Both the position numbers and the translations under genes were made by a program. A model generated the notes under the pieces. That model was not told the origin of the DNA. It saw nothing but the letters and a program-made list of their open reading frames with translations, and ran no database searches. From Azoarcus_F sp036734105 (GTDB lineage: Bacteria; Pseudomonadota; Gammaproteobacteria; Burkholderiales; Rhodocyclaceae): a DNA stretch of 64,000 nt. Below, in pieces: positions 7,529 through 16,267 of this stretch. Within the stretch, counting starts at the first letter, position 1. Each line of letters begins with the position of its first letter. The stretch spans positions 1 to 64,000 of the forward strand of contig DAIMZH010000015.1 of the NCBI GenBank assembly GCA_036734105.1. Direction: 5' to 3'.

Positions 7529-8859
7529 TGGCAGGTCGACCGTCAAAACGCAGAACGCTCGCCGTGTGGATGAACGGCGAAGCGGTCGGACACTGGACCC
7601 TCGGTAGCGAGGGGTACAGGTTCGCATACCTGGAATCATGGCTCGGCTCACCGTCTGCACGCGCCATTTCGCTCTCCATGCCGTTGGAGCAAGGCACCAT
7701 GCCCTTCACCGGCACCCGGGTCGAGGCCTACTTCGAGAACCTGCTGCCCGAGAGCGTCGCCGTTCGCAAGCGAATCGCACAGAAGTTTGGCACCTCCACC
7801 GCGACCTTTGACCTGTTGGCCCAAATTGGCCGTGATTGCGTGGGGGCCGTACAGTTGCTCCCGCTCAACGCCATACCCACGGGCGTGCACCGCATCGAAG
7901 CCGAACCGCTAACGGACGACCAAGTTGAAGCGCTGCTCGATGCCACCGCCTCAAATGCCCCGCTTGGGCTAAGTGACGAGGACGACTTGAGGATTTCCAT
8001 TGCCGGGGTGCAGGCAAAGACGGCGCTGTTGCGCCACGAGGGGCGCTGGTGCCGACCACTGGGAGCCACGCCCACGACGCATATCTTCAAACTGCCTATG
8101 GGTGAGGTTGGCAATATGCGGGCGGATTTCTCGACCTCAGTCGAGAACGAGTGGTTGTGCGCCCAGATTGCCCGAGCGTTCGTTTTTGATGTGGCGCACT
8201 GTGAGATTCTCCAGTTCGGCCGTCATAAAGTCCTCGCGGTGGCGCGCTTCGACCGCATACCGCTCGAGGGCTGGTTGGCGCGGCGCCCCCAAGAGGATTT
8301 TTGCCAAGCCCTTGGGGTGCCCGCCGAGAGTAAGTATCAAGAACACGGCGGTCCGGGTATGGCAGACATCCTGAGTGTCCTGCGCGGTAGCGACAGACCG
8401 AAAGAGGACCGACTCGAATTCCTGGCAGCGCAGTTGTTGTTCTGGCTACTCGCGGCACCGGATGGGCACGCTAAAAACTTCAGCATCTTCCTCCTGCCGG
8501 GCAGCCGATTTCAGCTCACGCCGCTCTACGACATCATGCTTGCCTGGCCCATCATCGGCTCGGGCGCACGCGAGTTTCAGTGGCAGAAGGTGAAGCTCGC
8601 CATGGCAGTGCGCTCGAAAAACAACCAACTGATGCACGATATTCAGCGACGGCATTGGAGCGCCACAGCGAGCGCGAACGCGCTGGGGTCCGATTTCGAA
8701 CCGGTCATTGAAGATTTAATTGAACGCGCGCCAAAGGTTGTAGAAGCGCTCCAGCACACCCTGCCCGCGACGTTCCCGGCGGTCGTGAGCGATCCGATAT
8801 TTCAGGGCCTGCAGAACCAGGCCAAGCGTCTGGCTGCTGGCGAACTCCCCGGAAAATAG
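7528..8859 (+). CDS. hipA: HipA-type serine/threonine kinase toxin (module 2)
   Basis: This 443-residue kinase toxin, counted from the ATG at 7528, is close in size to E. coli HipA. Visible features are ISIAGVQAKTAL around residue 157 (the flexible loop with the autophosphorylated Ser), ARFDR near 240, a catalytic loop APDGHAKNFS with Asp at about 312, and LYDI with the metal-binding Asp at about 335. A TTG 18 nt upstream is possible, but the TAATG overlap with hipB favours the ATG. It differs strongly from the HipA of module 1, so the two may have different targets and different antitoxin specificity. Confidence 0.9.
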   Translation: MAGRPSKRRTLAVWMNGEAVGHWTLGSEGYRFAYLESWLGSPSARAISLSMPLEQGTMPFTGTRVEAYFENLLPESVAVRKRIAQKFGTSTATFDLLAQIGRDCVGAVQLLPLNAIPTGVHRIEAEPLTDDQVEALLDATASNAPLGLSDEDDLRISIAGVQAKTALLRHEGRWCRPLGATPTTHIFKLPMGEVGNMRADFSTSVENEWLCAQIARAFVFDVAHCEILQFGRHKVLAVARFDRIPLEGWLARRPQEDFCQALGVPAESKYQEHGGPGMADILSVLRGSDRPKEDRLEFLAAQLLFWLLAAPDGHAKNFSIFLLPGSRFQLTPLYDIMLAWPIIGSGAREFQWQKVKLAMAVRSKNNQLMHDIQRRHWSATASANALGSDFEPVIEDLIERAPKVVEALQHTLPATFPAVVSDPIFQGLQNQAKRLAAGELPGK

Positions 8860-9031
8860 CTGGGGTCGAATCTGGCAGGACGCATCGTTGATGCAGGCGT
8901 CGAACTGTTCGTGCAAGCGTGAAATGGGACCGTGGACGGCGTCGCGACCGCGCATGTTCGCTATCTTGTGGGTGTTGTAGCGGGATGCAGTATCAAGCGA
9001 GCCGCCTGCAGCAACGCTTTGACCCGAAAAC

Positions 9032-9060
9032 AAAAAAGCCACTCGGTGAGTGGCTTTTTT
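9032..9060. terminator. Bidirectional intrinsic terminator
   Basis: A 13-bp stem (AAAAAAGCCACTC / GAGTGGCTTTTTT) with a 3-nt loop gives a T-run on both strands. On the minus strand it lies 11 nt past the 3' end of tRNA-Pro and would end an ispB-tRNA transcript. On the plus strand it may end rightward transcription from hipBA module 2. Confidence 0.9.
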
Positions 9061-9071
9061 GCGGGATTTCT

Positions 9072-9148
9072 TGGTCGGGGAAAGAGGATTCGAACCTCCG
9101 GCCCCTGCGTCCCGAACGCAGTGCTCTACCAGGCTGAGCTATTCCCCG
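9072..9148 (-). tRNA. tRNA-Pro (CGG)
   Basis: A 77-nt cloverleaf on the minus strand. The acceptor arms CGGGGAA and TTCCCCG pair, followed by discriminator A and an encoded CCA. The anticodon loop TTCGGGA sits on the stem CTGCG/CGCAG, giving anticodon CGG. It lies 9 nt after the ispB stop codon, so it may be co-transcribed with ispB, and is followed by a strong terminator. Confidence 0.95.
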
Positions 9149-9157
9149 ACGGTTTGC

Positions 9158-10180
9158 TTAGAACTTTCGCTCAACTGCAAAGAGGCATAATTTTAGCAGT
9201 GAGTCTTTGAAAATGGAAGGGGGAAGCGCACTGATTTTGTCCTCGGCCAATTTGCTCTCCGCCTTTGCCATCTCGCGCGAGCGTGCCAGCGCACCAGTGC
9301 TCTGAATGACTGCAAGCACTTGTGCAAATTCGTCGCGGCCGCCGGTTTCGATTGCGTGACGAACGATTGCTGCCTTGTCGGCAGAATTGGTTTGCATGGC
9401 CAGGATCAATGGCAAAGTAGGCTTGCCTTCGGCGAGATCATCACCAAGGTGTTTTCCGGTGGCAGCCTCTTCGGATTCATAGTCGAGGACATCGTCTATT
9501 ATCTGAAAGGCTGTGCCCAAGTGCATGCCGAAGGCGGCAAGCGCGTCTTCCTGCTCGGCCGAAACCTGCCCGAGAATGCCACCCAGACGAGTTGCAGCCT
9601 CGAAGAGTTTGGCCGTCTTGTAGCGGATCACGCGCAGGTATTCGTCTACTGTGGCGTCCGCGTTGTGGCAGTTGAGCAACTGCAGCACCTCGCCTTCGGC
9701 GATCACGTTGGTGGCGTCGGCCAGCACACGCATGACTGGCATGCTGTCAATCGACACCATCATCTGGAAGGCACGGGAGTACAGAAAGTCGCCCACCAGC
9801 ACAGAGGCTGCGTTTCCGAACATGGCGTTGGCGGTTTTGTTGCCACGCCGGAGTTCGGATTCGTCGACCACGTCATCGTGCAGCAGGGTGGCGGTGTGGA
9901 TGAATTCCACAACTGCCGCCAGCTCATGATGATGCGTGCCGCGATAACCGCAAGCACAGGCAGTCATCAGCAACAATGCTGGGCGAAGCCGCTTGCCGCC
10001 GCTGTTGATGATGTATTCCGCCACTTGGCGGACAAGCACCACATCAGAGTGCAGGCGTGCTCGGATGACTGCATCGACCGCGCGCATATCGTCAGCGATC
10101 GGGGCGAGTAGCTGGGTCGTCAAGGTCGTATGGCTCGTCAGAAAAGGTGCGATGGTATGGAGGCGACAAAGAGACGTCAA
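9158..10180 (-). CDS. ispB: Octaprenyl diphosphate synthase (polyprenyl synthetase)
   Basis: This trans-prenyltransferase extends farnesyl diphosphate with isopentenyl diphosphate to make the quinone side chain. The two aspartate-rich motifs are intact: LLHDDVVDES and FQIIDDVLDYES. GGKRLRP near residue 62 is the isopentenyl-diphosphate-binding basic motif. The open frame gives 340 residues from a TTG at 10180. Homologues are nearer 320, so a TTG at 10123 (before TTQLLAPIADDM) may be the true start. The usual rplU-rpmA-obg neighbours are absent from this window. Confidence 0.9.
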   Translation of the reverse strand: MTSLCRLHTIAPFLTSHTTLTTQLLAPIADDMRAVDAVIRARLHSDVVLVRQVAEYIINSGGKRLRPALLLMTACACGYRGTHHHELAAVVEFIHTATLLHDDVVDESELRRGNKTANAMFGNAASVLVGDFLYSRAFQMMVSIDSMPVMRVLADATNVIAEGEVLQLLNCHNADATVDEYLRVIRYKTAKLFEAATRLGGILGQVSAEQEDALAAFGMHLGTAFQIIDDVLDYESEEAATGKHLGDDLAEGKPTLPLILAMQTNSADKAAIVRHAIETGGRDEFAQVLAVIQSTGALARSREMAKAESKLAEDKISALPPSIFKDSLLKLCLFAVERKF

Positions 10181-10257
10181 GGACGAAAATCAAGGATTTG
10201 TGACTAAATACAAGACATTTACATCAATTAAAGGTTTCGAGCGCCAGATGGAGCGGG

Positions 10258-10812
10258 TCAGACCCAGCCCAGCGCGCCGACGACACCGCCCGCGAGGATC
10301 AGCCAGATAGGTGCCAGTCTGGTGGTGTTCATGACCAATACGGTGAGCGCAATCAGGGCCAGACCACCCAGGCGATGTTCCGGGGAACTGAGATAGGGCA
10401 GGGCGAGAATCCAGCCCGCGCAAAACAACAGGCTGACGGTCATCGGGGCAAGCCCTGCGGTAAATGACCGAACGCCAATTGTATCGCGGCGCGTCCCCGC
10501 CCAACGACTGAATCCGAGAGAAAGCAGGGTGGAGGGCAGCAGGATTCCTATGGTGGCGGCCAGAGCACCCAGCCAGCCAGCGGCCTGCAAGCCCAAAACC
10601 GGCACAAAGATCACATTTGGCCCAGGTGAGGCCTGAGCAAGCGCCACTGCCTGGGTGAATTGTGTGTCGTCCAGCCAGCCCCTTTCGGTGACCAGATAGC
10701 GGTGCATGTCGGGTGCGGTGGCCATGGCCCCGCCAATGGACAGCAGCGACAACACCAGAAAACGTCCAAAGAATTCCGGCAGATCCGTCAGTGCGAACTC
10801 GGTAGCGGTCAT
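10258..10812 (-). CDS. chrA: Chromate transporter half-protein (second ChrA domain)
   Basis: A 184-residue membrane protein of the CHR superfamily. The family motif is visible as LSIGGAMATAPDMHRYLV near residue 24, followed by WLDDTQFTQAVALAQASPGP and hydrophobic helices to the C-terminus. Long ChrA proteins have two such domains; short-chain systems encode them separately, as here. The ATG overlaps the upstream half by 4 nt (ATGA). The pair presumably forms a heterodimer exporting chromate or a similar oxyanion. Substrate not proven. Confidence 0.85.
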   Translation of the reverse strand: MTATEFALTDLPEFFGRFLVLSLLSIGGAMATAPDMHRYLVTERGWLDDTQFTQAVALAQASPGPNVIFVPVLGLQAAGWLGALAATIGILLPSTLLSLGFSRWAGTRRDTIGVRSFTAGLAPMTVSLLFCAGWILALPYLSSPEHRLGGLALIALTVLVMNTTRLAPIWLILAGGVVGALGWV

Positions 10813-11402
10813 CGCGTAGCCTGCCGTCTGATGGCGATGAAGGCGATGATGAAGCCAAGGAGTCCGACGCTGGGTATCACCCACACCAGGGGCAGGCGTA
10901 GCCAAGCCACCATGAGGGCTGTCAGCACCGCAATGCTGGCGCATGCAGCTTGTCCCATCGGGTTCGTGCGCAAGGTAGGTATCAGCTTGAGTGCCATGGC
11001 AATCATCAGCCCGGCGGCCACGGCACCCATGCCGCGCAATGCGCCAGAAACCAATGCCTGGTCGGAGAAATGGCGGTAGCCGATTGCCAGTGTGATGGCG
11101 ATGATGAGTGGCATCAGCAGCATGCCAGTAACCGCTGCAACTGCGCCGCGCCAGCCAAAGAATTTGTCGCCCATCATGAGCGACATATTGACCACGTTTG
11201 GCCCCGGCAGCATCTGAGACACCGAATACAGGTCGACAAACTCCTCGCGGGTTAGCCAGTGTTTGCGGTCTACTAGCTCACGTTGTGCCACAGCAAGGAC
11301 GCCGCCAAAGCCCTGCAGCGCCAGGAGGGTGAAGGTGATGAAGAGTTCGCCCGGCGAACGCGGTGAGCATCTGGCGGGCGAGGTTTCTGTTTGTTGTGGC
11401 AT
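10809..11402 (-). CDS. chrA: Chromate transporter half-protein (first ChrA domain)
   Basis: This 197-residue inner-membrane protein has the N-terminal CHR-domain signature: LLALQGFGGVLAVAQRELV, WLTREEFVDLYSVSQMLPGP and NVVNMSLMMGDKFFGWRGA. It lies directly upstream of the second half with a 4-nt overlap, so both are made from one message. CHR proteins act in chromate resistance by efflux, sometimes in sulfate-related transport. A regulatory gene such as chrB is not present. Confidence 0.85.
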   Translation of the reverse strand: MPQQTETSPARCSPRSPGELFITFTLLALQGFGGVLAVAQRELVDRKHWLTREEFVDLYSVSQMLPGPNVVNMSLMMGDKFFGWRGAVAAVTGMLLMPLIIAITLAIGYRHFSDQALVSGALRGMGAVAAGLMIAMALKLIPTLRTNPMGQAACASIAVLTALMVAWLRLPLVWVIPSVGLLGFIIAFIAIRRQATR

Positions 11403-11444
11403 CAGAGTGCTAGCCGCAGGCCCACCGTGGCGGGCCTGCAGGTA

Positions 11445-12638
11445 TCAGCGCGACGGTAGGCGTGAGCTGACGCCCTGCACAAAGTAGTCCATGCTGCCAA
11501 GCGTAGCGTCATCCATGGTTGCAGCGTCTGGCAGGCGTTCGTTGCCATCTTGATCAACAACCGGGCCGGTGAAGGGGTGGAAGCTGCCTTCAGTCAGTGC
11601 GGTTTCAAGCTCGGCGATGCGGGCCTTGACCGCTTCGGGGATCGCGTCGTTCAGTGGTGCCAGCTTGATCATGCCTTGCTGATAACCGCCCCAGATGTTT
11701 TCCGGCGTCCATTCACCAGCCAGCACCTTGCGTACCGTGCCGATGTAGAACTCACCCCAGTGGTGGGTGGTGGCGGTGAGATGCGCCGTGGGGCCGTACT
11801 TGGACATATCGGAGTGATAGCCGAAGGCGCGGATGCCTCGTTCTTCTGCTGCCTGCACAATGGCGGTGGAGTCGGTGTGGTGAGTCAGCATGTCGGCGCC
11901 TTGCGAGATGAGCGTCATCGCAGCTTCGCGCTCACGGCCCGGGTCATACCAGCTATTGACCCAGATTACGCGCACTTCAACATCCGGGTTGACGCTGCGA
12001 GCCCCCAGCGTGAAGGCGTTGATGCCCTGCAGTACTTCGGGAATCGGGAAGGCCGCGACGTAGCCCAGCACTTTGGACTCGGTCATGTTGCCGGCGATGA
12101 CACCGGTCAGATAGCGCCCCTCGTAAAAGCGGGCGTTGTAGTTGCTGAAGTTGGCACCAGACTTGTAGCCGGTGGCGTGCAGGAAGGCAACATCGGGGAA
12201 TTGTTCAGCGACGCGCTCTACGTAGTTCATGTAGCCAAAGCTGGTGGCAAACACGGCCTTGGCGCCACCGGCAGCGAATTCGCGGATGACACGTTCGGCG
12301 TCTGCGCCTTCCTTGACGTTTTCGACGAAGCTGGTCTTGATGGCATCGCCAAATTCGGCCTCAAGCTGGCGGCGGGCGGTGTCGTGCTGGAAGGTCCAGC
12401 CAGCGTCACCGATTGGGCTGACGAAGACAAAGCCGAACTGCGCCGGATCACCCGTGGGCGCAGCTTCACTGTTCGCGGTGTCTGTGTTGGGAGTGGCTGC
12501 AGGCGTCGACGGGGTAGTCGGCGCTGCTGTTGGTGCGGCTTGCGGCGCGGTGGGGGCTGGGGCGTCCTGCCCGCAGCCGGTGAGCACCAGGGCCAGCGCA
12601 GAAGCGCTGGCGACAAGGAATGGGCGCATGTCCTTCAT
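11445..12638 (-). CDS. BMP-family ABC transporter substrate-binding lipoprotein
   Basis: This periplasmic binding protein of the basic membrane protein (Bmp/Med) family normally captures nucleosides or purines. It is 397 residues from ATG 12638, preceded by AAAGGAG. A lipoprotein signal ends at LVLTGC (Cys about 22), followed by an unusual Ala/Pro/Thr-rich linker of about 40 residues. The mature domain begins with FGFVFVSPIGDAGWTFQHD and includes AVFATSFGYMNYVERVAEQF and DMLTHHTDSTAIVQAAEERG. Two permease genes and one ATPase gene follow it in reverse order upstream on the same strand, completing the importer. Confidence 0.88.
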   Translation of the reverse strand: MKDMRPFLVASASALALVLTGCGQDAPAPTAPQAAPTAAPTTPSTPAATPNTDTANSEAAPTGDPAQFGFVFVSPIGDAGWTFQHDTARRQLEAEFGDAIKTSFVENVKEGADAERVIREFAAGGAKAVFATSFGYMNYVERVAEQFPDVAFLHATGYKSGANFSNYNARFYEGRYLTGVIAGNMTESKVLGYVAAFPIPEVLQGINAFTLGARSVNPDVEVRVIWVNSWYDPGREREAAMTLISQGADMLTHHTDSTAIVQAAEERGIRAFGYHSDMSKYGPTAHLTATTHHWGEFYIGTVRKVLAGEWTPENIWGGYQQGMIKLAPLNDAIPEAVKARIAELETALTEGSFHPFTGPVVDQDGNERLPDAATMDDATLGSMDYFVQGVSSRLPSR

Positions 12639-12694
12639 GGGTGAGTCTCCTTTGAAAAGTGGTCTTGCAACAGGGATAAGGGGGTAAAGACGCA

Positions 12695-13627
12695 TCAGGC
12701 GTCCGGCCGGAAAGGTTTGCCAAGCGAGGCAGGGGCATTGAGCCGGATGAATGCCGGATTGCGGGATATCAACACCAGCACCAGGATGGTGGCCAGATAG
12801 GGCAGGGCGGACAGAAGCTGTGATGGCAGGTTGAGTTGCAGGCTGGAGCCTTGAACAAAGAGCTGCGAGATCATCACGCCACCAAACAGATAGGCGCCTG
12901 CCAGCACATGCAGCGGGCGCCAGGTGGCAAATACCACCAGCGCCAGCGCTATCCAGCCACGCCCGGCGACCATGCCCTCTGCCCACATCGGGGTGTAAAA
13001 CACCGACAGGTAGGCGCCACCCAGGCCTGCCATGGCGCCCCCAAAAAGCACCGCCAGATAACGGATCAGTATGACTGGATGACCGATGGCGTGCGCTGAG
13101 GCGGGGGATTCTCCCACCGCGCGCAAGACCAGGCCAGCCCGGCTTCGATACAGAAACCACACCACTGCGGCCAGCAGCAGCCATGACAGATAGACCATGG
13201 CAGACTGCCTGAACAAAGCTGGACCAATGACCGGGATGTCGGCTAGTAGCGGGATGTGCATTGCCGCCGTGGCGGGCAGCGCGACCGATTCGAACGGTTT
13301 GCCAATGAAGGCCGCCAGGCCGACTCCGAAGATCGCCAGGGCGAGGCCGCTTGCCACCTGATTGGCCTGAAGGTGGAGTGTGAGAAAGCCGAACAGCAGC
13401 GTCAGCGTCATGCCGGCGAGCATGCCGGCTGCAGCGCCTAGCCAAGGGTTTCCGGTTTGATGGCTGACTGCAAAGGCTGCGACTGCACCTATCGCCATCA
13501 TGCCCTCGGCGCCGAGATTGAGTACGCCGCTGCGCTCGCTTACCAGCAGCCCGAGTGCGACAAGGATGAGCGGTGTGCCCGCAGCGATGGTGGCGCTCAG
13601 GATGGCAGCAAACAGGGCAGCGTCCAT
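12695..13627 (-). CDS. BMP-type ABC transporter permease 2
   Basis: A 310-residue integral membrane permease of the BPD_transp_2 family with about eight hydrophobic segments. Typical motifs are LVSERSGVLNLGAEGMMAIG near the N-terminus and AIGHPVILIRYLAVLFGGAM in the coupling region. It is separated from the other permease by only 5 nt, and the binding-protein gene follows 56 nt later. It should form a heterodimeric channel with the product of 13633-14709. Confidence 0.88.
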   Translation of the reverse strand: MDAALFAAILSATIAAGTPLILVALGLLVSERSGVLNLGAEGMMAIGAVAAFAVSHQTGNPWLGAAAGMLAGMTLTLLFGFLTLHLQANQVASGLALAIFGVGLAAFIGKPFESVALPATAAMHIPLLADIPVIGPALFRQSAMVYLSWLLLAAVVWFLYRSRAGLVLRAVGESPASAHAIGHPVILIRYLAVLFGGAMAGLGGAYLSVFYTPMWAEGMVAGRGWIALALVVFATWRPLHVLAGAYLFGGVMISQLFVQGSSLQLNLPSQLLSALPYLATILVLVLISRNPAFIRLNAPASLGKPFRPDA

Positions 13628-13632
13628 GGGTG

Positions 13633-14709
13633 TCAGTTGGCCAGACGGCCGAGACGCAGCCGGTAGTTGATGAAAACGTCGGAGCCGAGCAGGAAGAACA
13701 GCAACATGCCCTGGAACACCATGGAGATTGATCGGGGCAGGTTCATATGCTGCTGAACTTGTTCACCGCCCAGAAAGATGAGTGCCATGAGCAGACTGGC
13801 CAGCACAATCCCGACAGGGTGGAGACGACCGACAAAAGCGACGATGATGGCGGCAAACCCATAGCCCAGGCTCACCTTGTCGGTGAGTTGTCCCATCGGG
13901 CCAGCGACTTCGGTCATGCCGGCAACACCGGCCGCTGCGCCACCGCACAACATGCCAATCCAGATTGTCCGGTTGGCCGAAAAACCAGCATAACGGGCAG
14001 CCTTTGGCGCTTCTCCTGCCACCCGCATGCGAAAGCCGGCATGACTGCGTTGCATGAACAGATAGCCTGCCACCAGCACGGCCAGCGCGATGAAGACTGC
14101 CGCGTTCAGTCGGGTGCCCGGGGCGATGTTGGGCAGCAGCGCCGCCCGGGAGAACATTTCGGTTTGGGGAAAGCCGAAACCCATGGGGTCGCGCCACGGT
14201 CCGAAGACAAGCCACGAAACATATAACTGCGCCACATAGACCAGCATCAGCGACACCAGTATCTCGTTGGCGTGAAAGCGGGTGCGCAACCATGCAGGAA
14301 TGGCTGCCCAGGCAGCGCCAGCCAGTGCGCCAGCTACAAACATCAGGGGGAGCAATATGCTCTGCGGGGCATTGCCCCAGGTCAGTGCCACACCAGTGGC
14401 ACCAATGGCACCGAGCACGAATTGTCCTTCCGCGCCGATATTCCAGACATTGGCCCTGAATCCAATCGCCAGTCCCATTGCACACAGCATCAGCGGCGTC
14501 GCCTTGAGCAGCAACTCACCCCACCCATAGGCATTGCGCAAGGGGTGAATGAAGAACAGGCGAAATGCTTCGACCGGGTCCTTGCCCAGCAGACCGAAAA
14601 CCAGCAAGCCGGCCAGCAGGGTCAGCACCACCGCGATTAATGGTGAGACATAGCGCATCGCTTGCGAGGATTGCGCGCGGGCTTCGAGACGCAGCGGAAA
14701 GCTAGGCAT
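13633..14709 (-). CDS. BMP-type ABC transporter permease 1
   Basis: A 358-residue permease with multiple membrane segments and family motifs such as LMLCAMGLAIGFRANVWNIG, AEGQFVLGAIGATGVAL and RVAGEAPKAARYAGFSANRT. The start overlaps the end of the ATPase gene by 8 nt, indicating coupled translation. It is the larger of the two permeases, as in nucleoside importers such as Bacillus NupP/NupQ. The exact substrate cannot be read from sequence. Confidence 0.88.
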   Translation of the reverse strand: MPSFPLRLEARAQSSQAMRYVSPLIAVVLTLLAGLLVFGLLGKDPVEAFRLFFIHPLRNAYGWGELLLKATPLMLCAMGLAIGFRANVWNIGAEGQFVLGAIGATGVALTWGNAPQSILLPLMFVAGALAGAAWAAIPAWLRTRFHANEILVSLMLVYVAQLYVSWLVFGPWRDPMGFGFPQTEMFSRAALLPNIAPGTRLNAAVFIALAVLVAGYLFMQRSHAGFRMRVAGEAPKAARYAGFSANRTIWIGMLCGGAAAGVAGMTEVAGPMGQLTDKVSLGYGFAAIIVAFVGRLHPVGIVLASLLMALIFLGGEQVQQHMNLPRSISMVFQGMLLFFLLGSDVFINYRLRLGRLAN

Positions 14710-16267
14710 CAGCAGGCTCCACGGTCGTCACGGCGGCTTCATCTTCCAGCCCTGGCCACAGTCCGCTCATCCACATGCCTATGGTTTCGATAGAGGTTTC
14801 GGCGACTGGCCTGACCGGCGAAAGCTTGCCCTTGGCGATGACCGTAATGAGGTCACACACTTCAAAAAGCTCGCCCAGTTCTTCGGAGATCAGCAGCACG
14901 GCACAGCCACGATCGCGCAGGTGCAGCAGATTCTGGCGGATGAAGGCGGCTGCGCCGACGTCCACGCCCCAGGTGGGTTGTGCGCAGATCAATAGTTTTG
15001 GCGCCTGCAGGATTTCGCGGCCAATGATGAATTTTTGCAGGTTGCCGCCCGACAAGGAGCGAGCTTGCGCGTCGGAGCCGGCACACTTGACGTCGAAGCC
15101 TTCGATGCACTTTTGCGCAAAGCGTCGGGCTCGTGAGGCATGTACAAAGCCGTACTTGACAAGGTGTTTGGGTTCGGCCGCAGTGAGCAGGGCGTTTTCA
15201 GCCAGCGACAGCGCTGGCACCGCGCCGCGCCCCAGTCTGTCTTCCGGCACAAAGCACAAGCCAAGGCGTCGCCGCTGGGCTGGCGACATGCGGCCAGCCT
15301 CCACGCCACAGATTTGTATCGGGTATTTTTCGGCTATGGGGTCTTCGCCCGACAGCGTCATCAGCAACTCTTGCTGTCCGTTGCCCGATACACCGGCAAT
15401 GCCGACGATCTCGCCAGCGCGCACTTCGAGGTGCAGATCCCGCAAATCCGTGCCGAAGGGGACGCCTGAGGCGTGCGACAAGCCGGCCAGTTTCAGCCGG
15501 ACTTCTCCGCGCTTTGGTGCAACGCCGCGTTCGCACACAGGCAGGGACTTTCCGATCATCATCCTGGCCAGCGACTCGGGAGTCTCGTCTGCAGGCCTGC
15601 AGTGCCCAGTGACCCGACCAGCGCGCAACACGGTCGCGCTGTGACACAGCGATTGAATCTCATCCAGCTTATGGCTGATATACAGAATGGTGCAGCCTTC
15701 GGCGGCCAATTGGCGAAGCGTGTCAAACAGGGTCCGGACCGCTTGAGGGGTGAGCACCGAGGTGGGTTCGTCCATGATCAGCAGACGTGGCTCAAGCAGC
15801 AGACAGCGAATGATCTCCACCCGTTGGCGCTCGCCCACCGAGAGGTCATGAACATGTCGATGTGGCGCAACCGGCAAGCCATAGTGCTGGGACACCGATT
15901 CGATACGCGTAGCCAAGTCGTCAAGATCAGGCTTGCCCGGCATGGCCAGAGCCACGTTTTCCACCACGCTCAACGACTCAAACAGGGAGAAATGCTGAAA
16001 GACCATGCCGATTCCCAGCGCGCGTGCCTGCGCGGGACTGGTGATGCGGACCGGTTCACCTTCCCACAGAATCTGCCCTGCGCTGGGTTGGGTGACGCCA
16101 TAGATGATCTTCATCAGCGTCGACTTGCCTGCGCCGTTTTCGCCCAGTATCGCGTGAATTTCACCCGGACGCACCGCCAGGTCAATGTCGGCGTTGGCCG
16201 TTACGCCCGGATATTGCTTGGCTATTCCGCGCAATTCCAGCCGGAGGTCATCGGGTTGATCGGTCAT
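14702..16267 (-). CDS. BMP-type ABC transporter ATP-binding protein (two nucleotide-binding domains)
   Basis: This 521-residue ATPase has two ABC domains in tandem, as in sugar and nucleoside importers. The first has Walker A GENGAGKSTLMK, signature LSVGERQRVEI and Walker B LLIMDEPTSVLTP. The second keeps the signature region LSGGNLQKFIIGRE, but its Walker A is degenerate (GVSGNGQQELL) and its Walker B position reads LLICAQPTWGVD. This asymmetry is normal for the family. Its ATG overlaps the Nudix stop (ATGA), linking the Nudix gene to the transporter transcript. Confidence 0.9.
   Translation of the reverse strand: MTDQPDDLRLELRGIAKQYPGVTANADIDLAVRPGEIHAILGENGAGKSTLMKIIYGVTQPSAGQILWEGEPVRITSPAQARALGIGMVFQHFSLFESLSVVENVALAMPGKPDLDDLATRIESVSQHYGLPVAPHRHVHDLSVGERQRVEIIRCLLLEPRLLIMDEPTSVLTPQAVRTLFDTLRQLAAEGCTILYISHKLDEIQSLCHSATVLRAGRVTGHCRPADETPESLARMMIGKSLPVCERGVAPKRGEVRLKLAGLSHASGVPFGTDLRDLHLEVRAGEIVGIAGVSGNGQQELLMTLSGEDPIAEKYPIQICGVEAGRMSPAQRRRLGLCFVPEDRLGRGAVPALSLAENALLTAAEPKHLVKYGFVHASRARRFAQKCIEGFDVKCAGSDAQARSLSGGNLQKFIIGREILQAPKLLICAQPTWGVDVGAAAFIRQNLLHLRDRGCAVLLISEELGELFEVCDLITVIAKGKLSPVRPVAETSIETIGMWMSGLWPGLEDEAAVTTVEPADA

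Noticed and set aside
8716..9042. Leftward 108-codon frame overlapping the end of hipA module 2 and the terminator
   Set aside because: Its first codons lie in the terminator stem and its end is antisense to hipA. No motif was recognised, though the middle (about 8870-8990) could be an old gene scrap.
9072..9148. tRNA-Pro as an integration site with a flanking direct repeat
   Set aside because: I found no second copy of the tRNA 3' end to the left and no integrase gene, so an att site cannot be claimed.
11550..12644. Long 364-codon rightward frame antisense to the BMP binding protein
   Set aside because: It is a high-GC shadow frame; the leftward gene has a lipoprotein signal, ribosome-binding site and operon partners.
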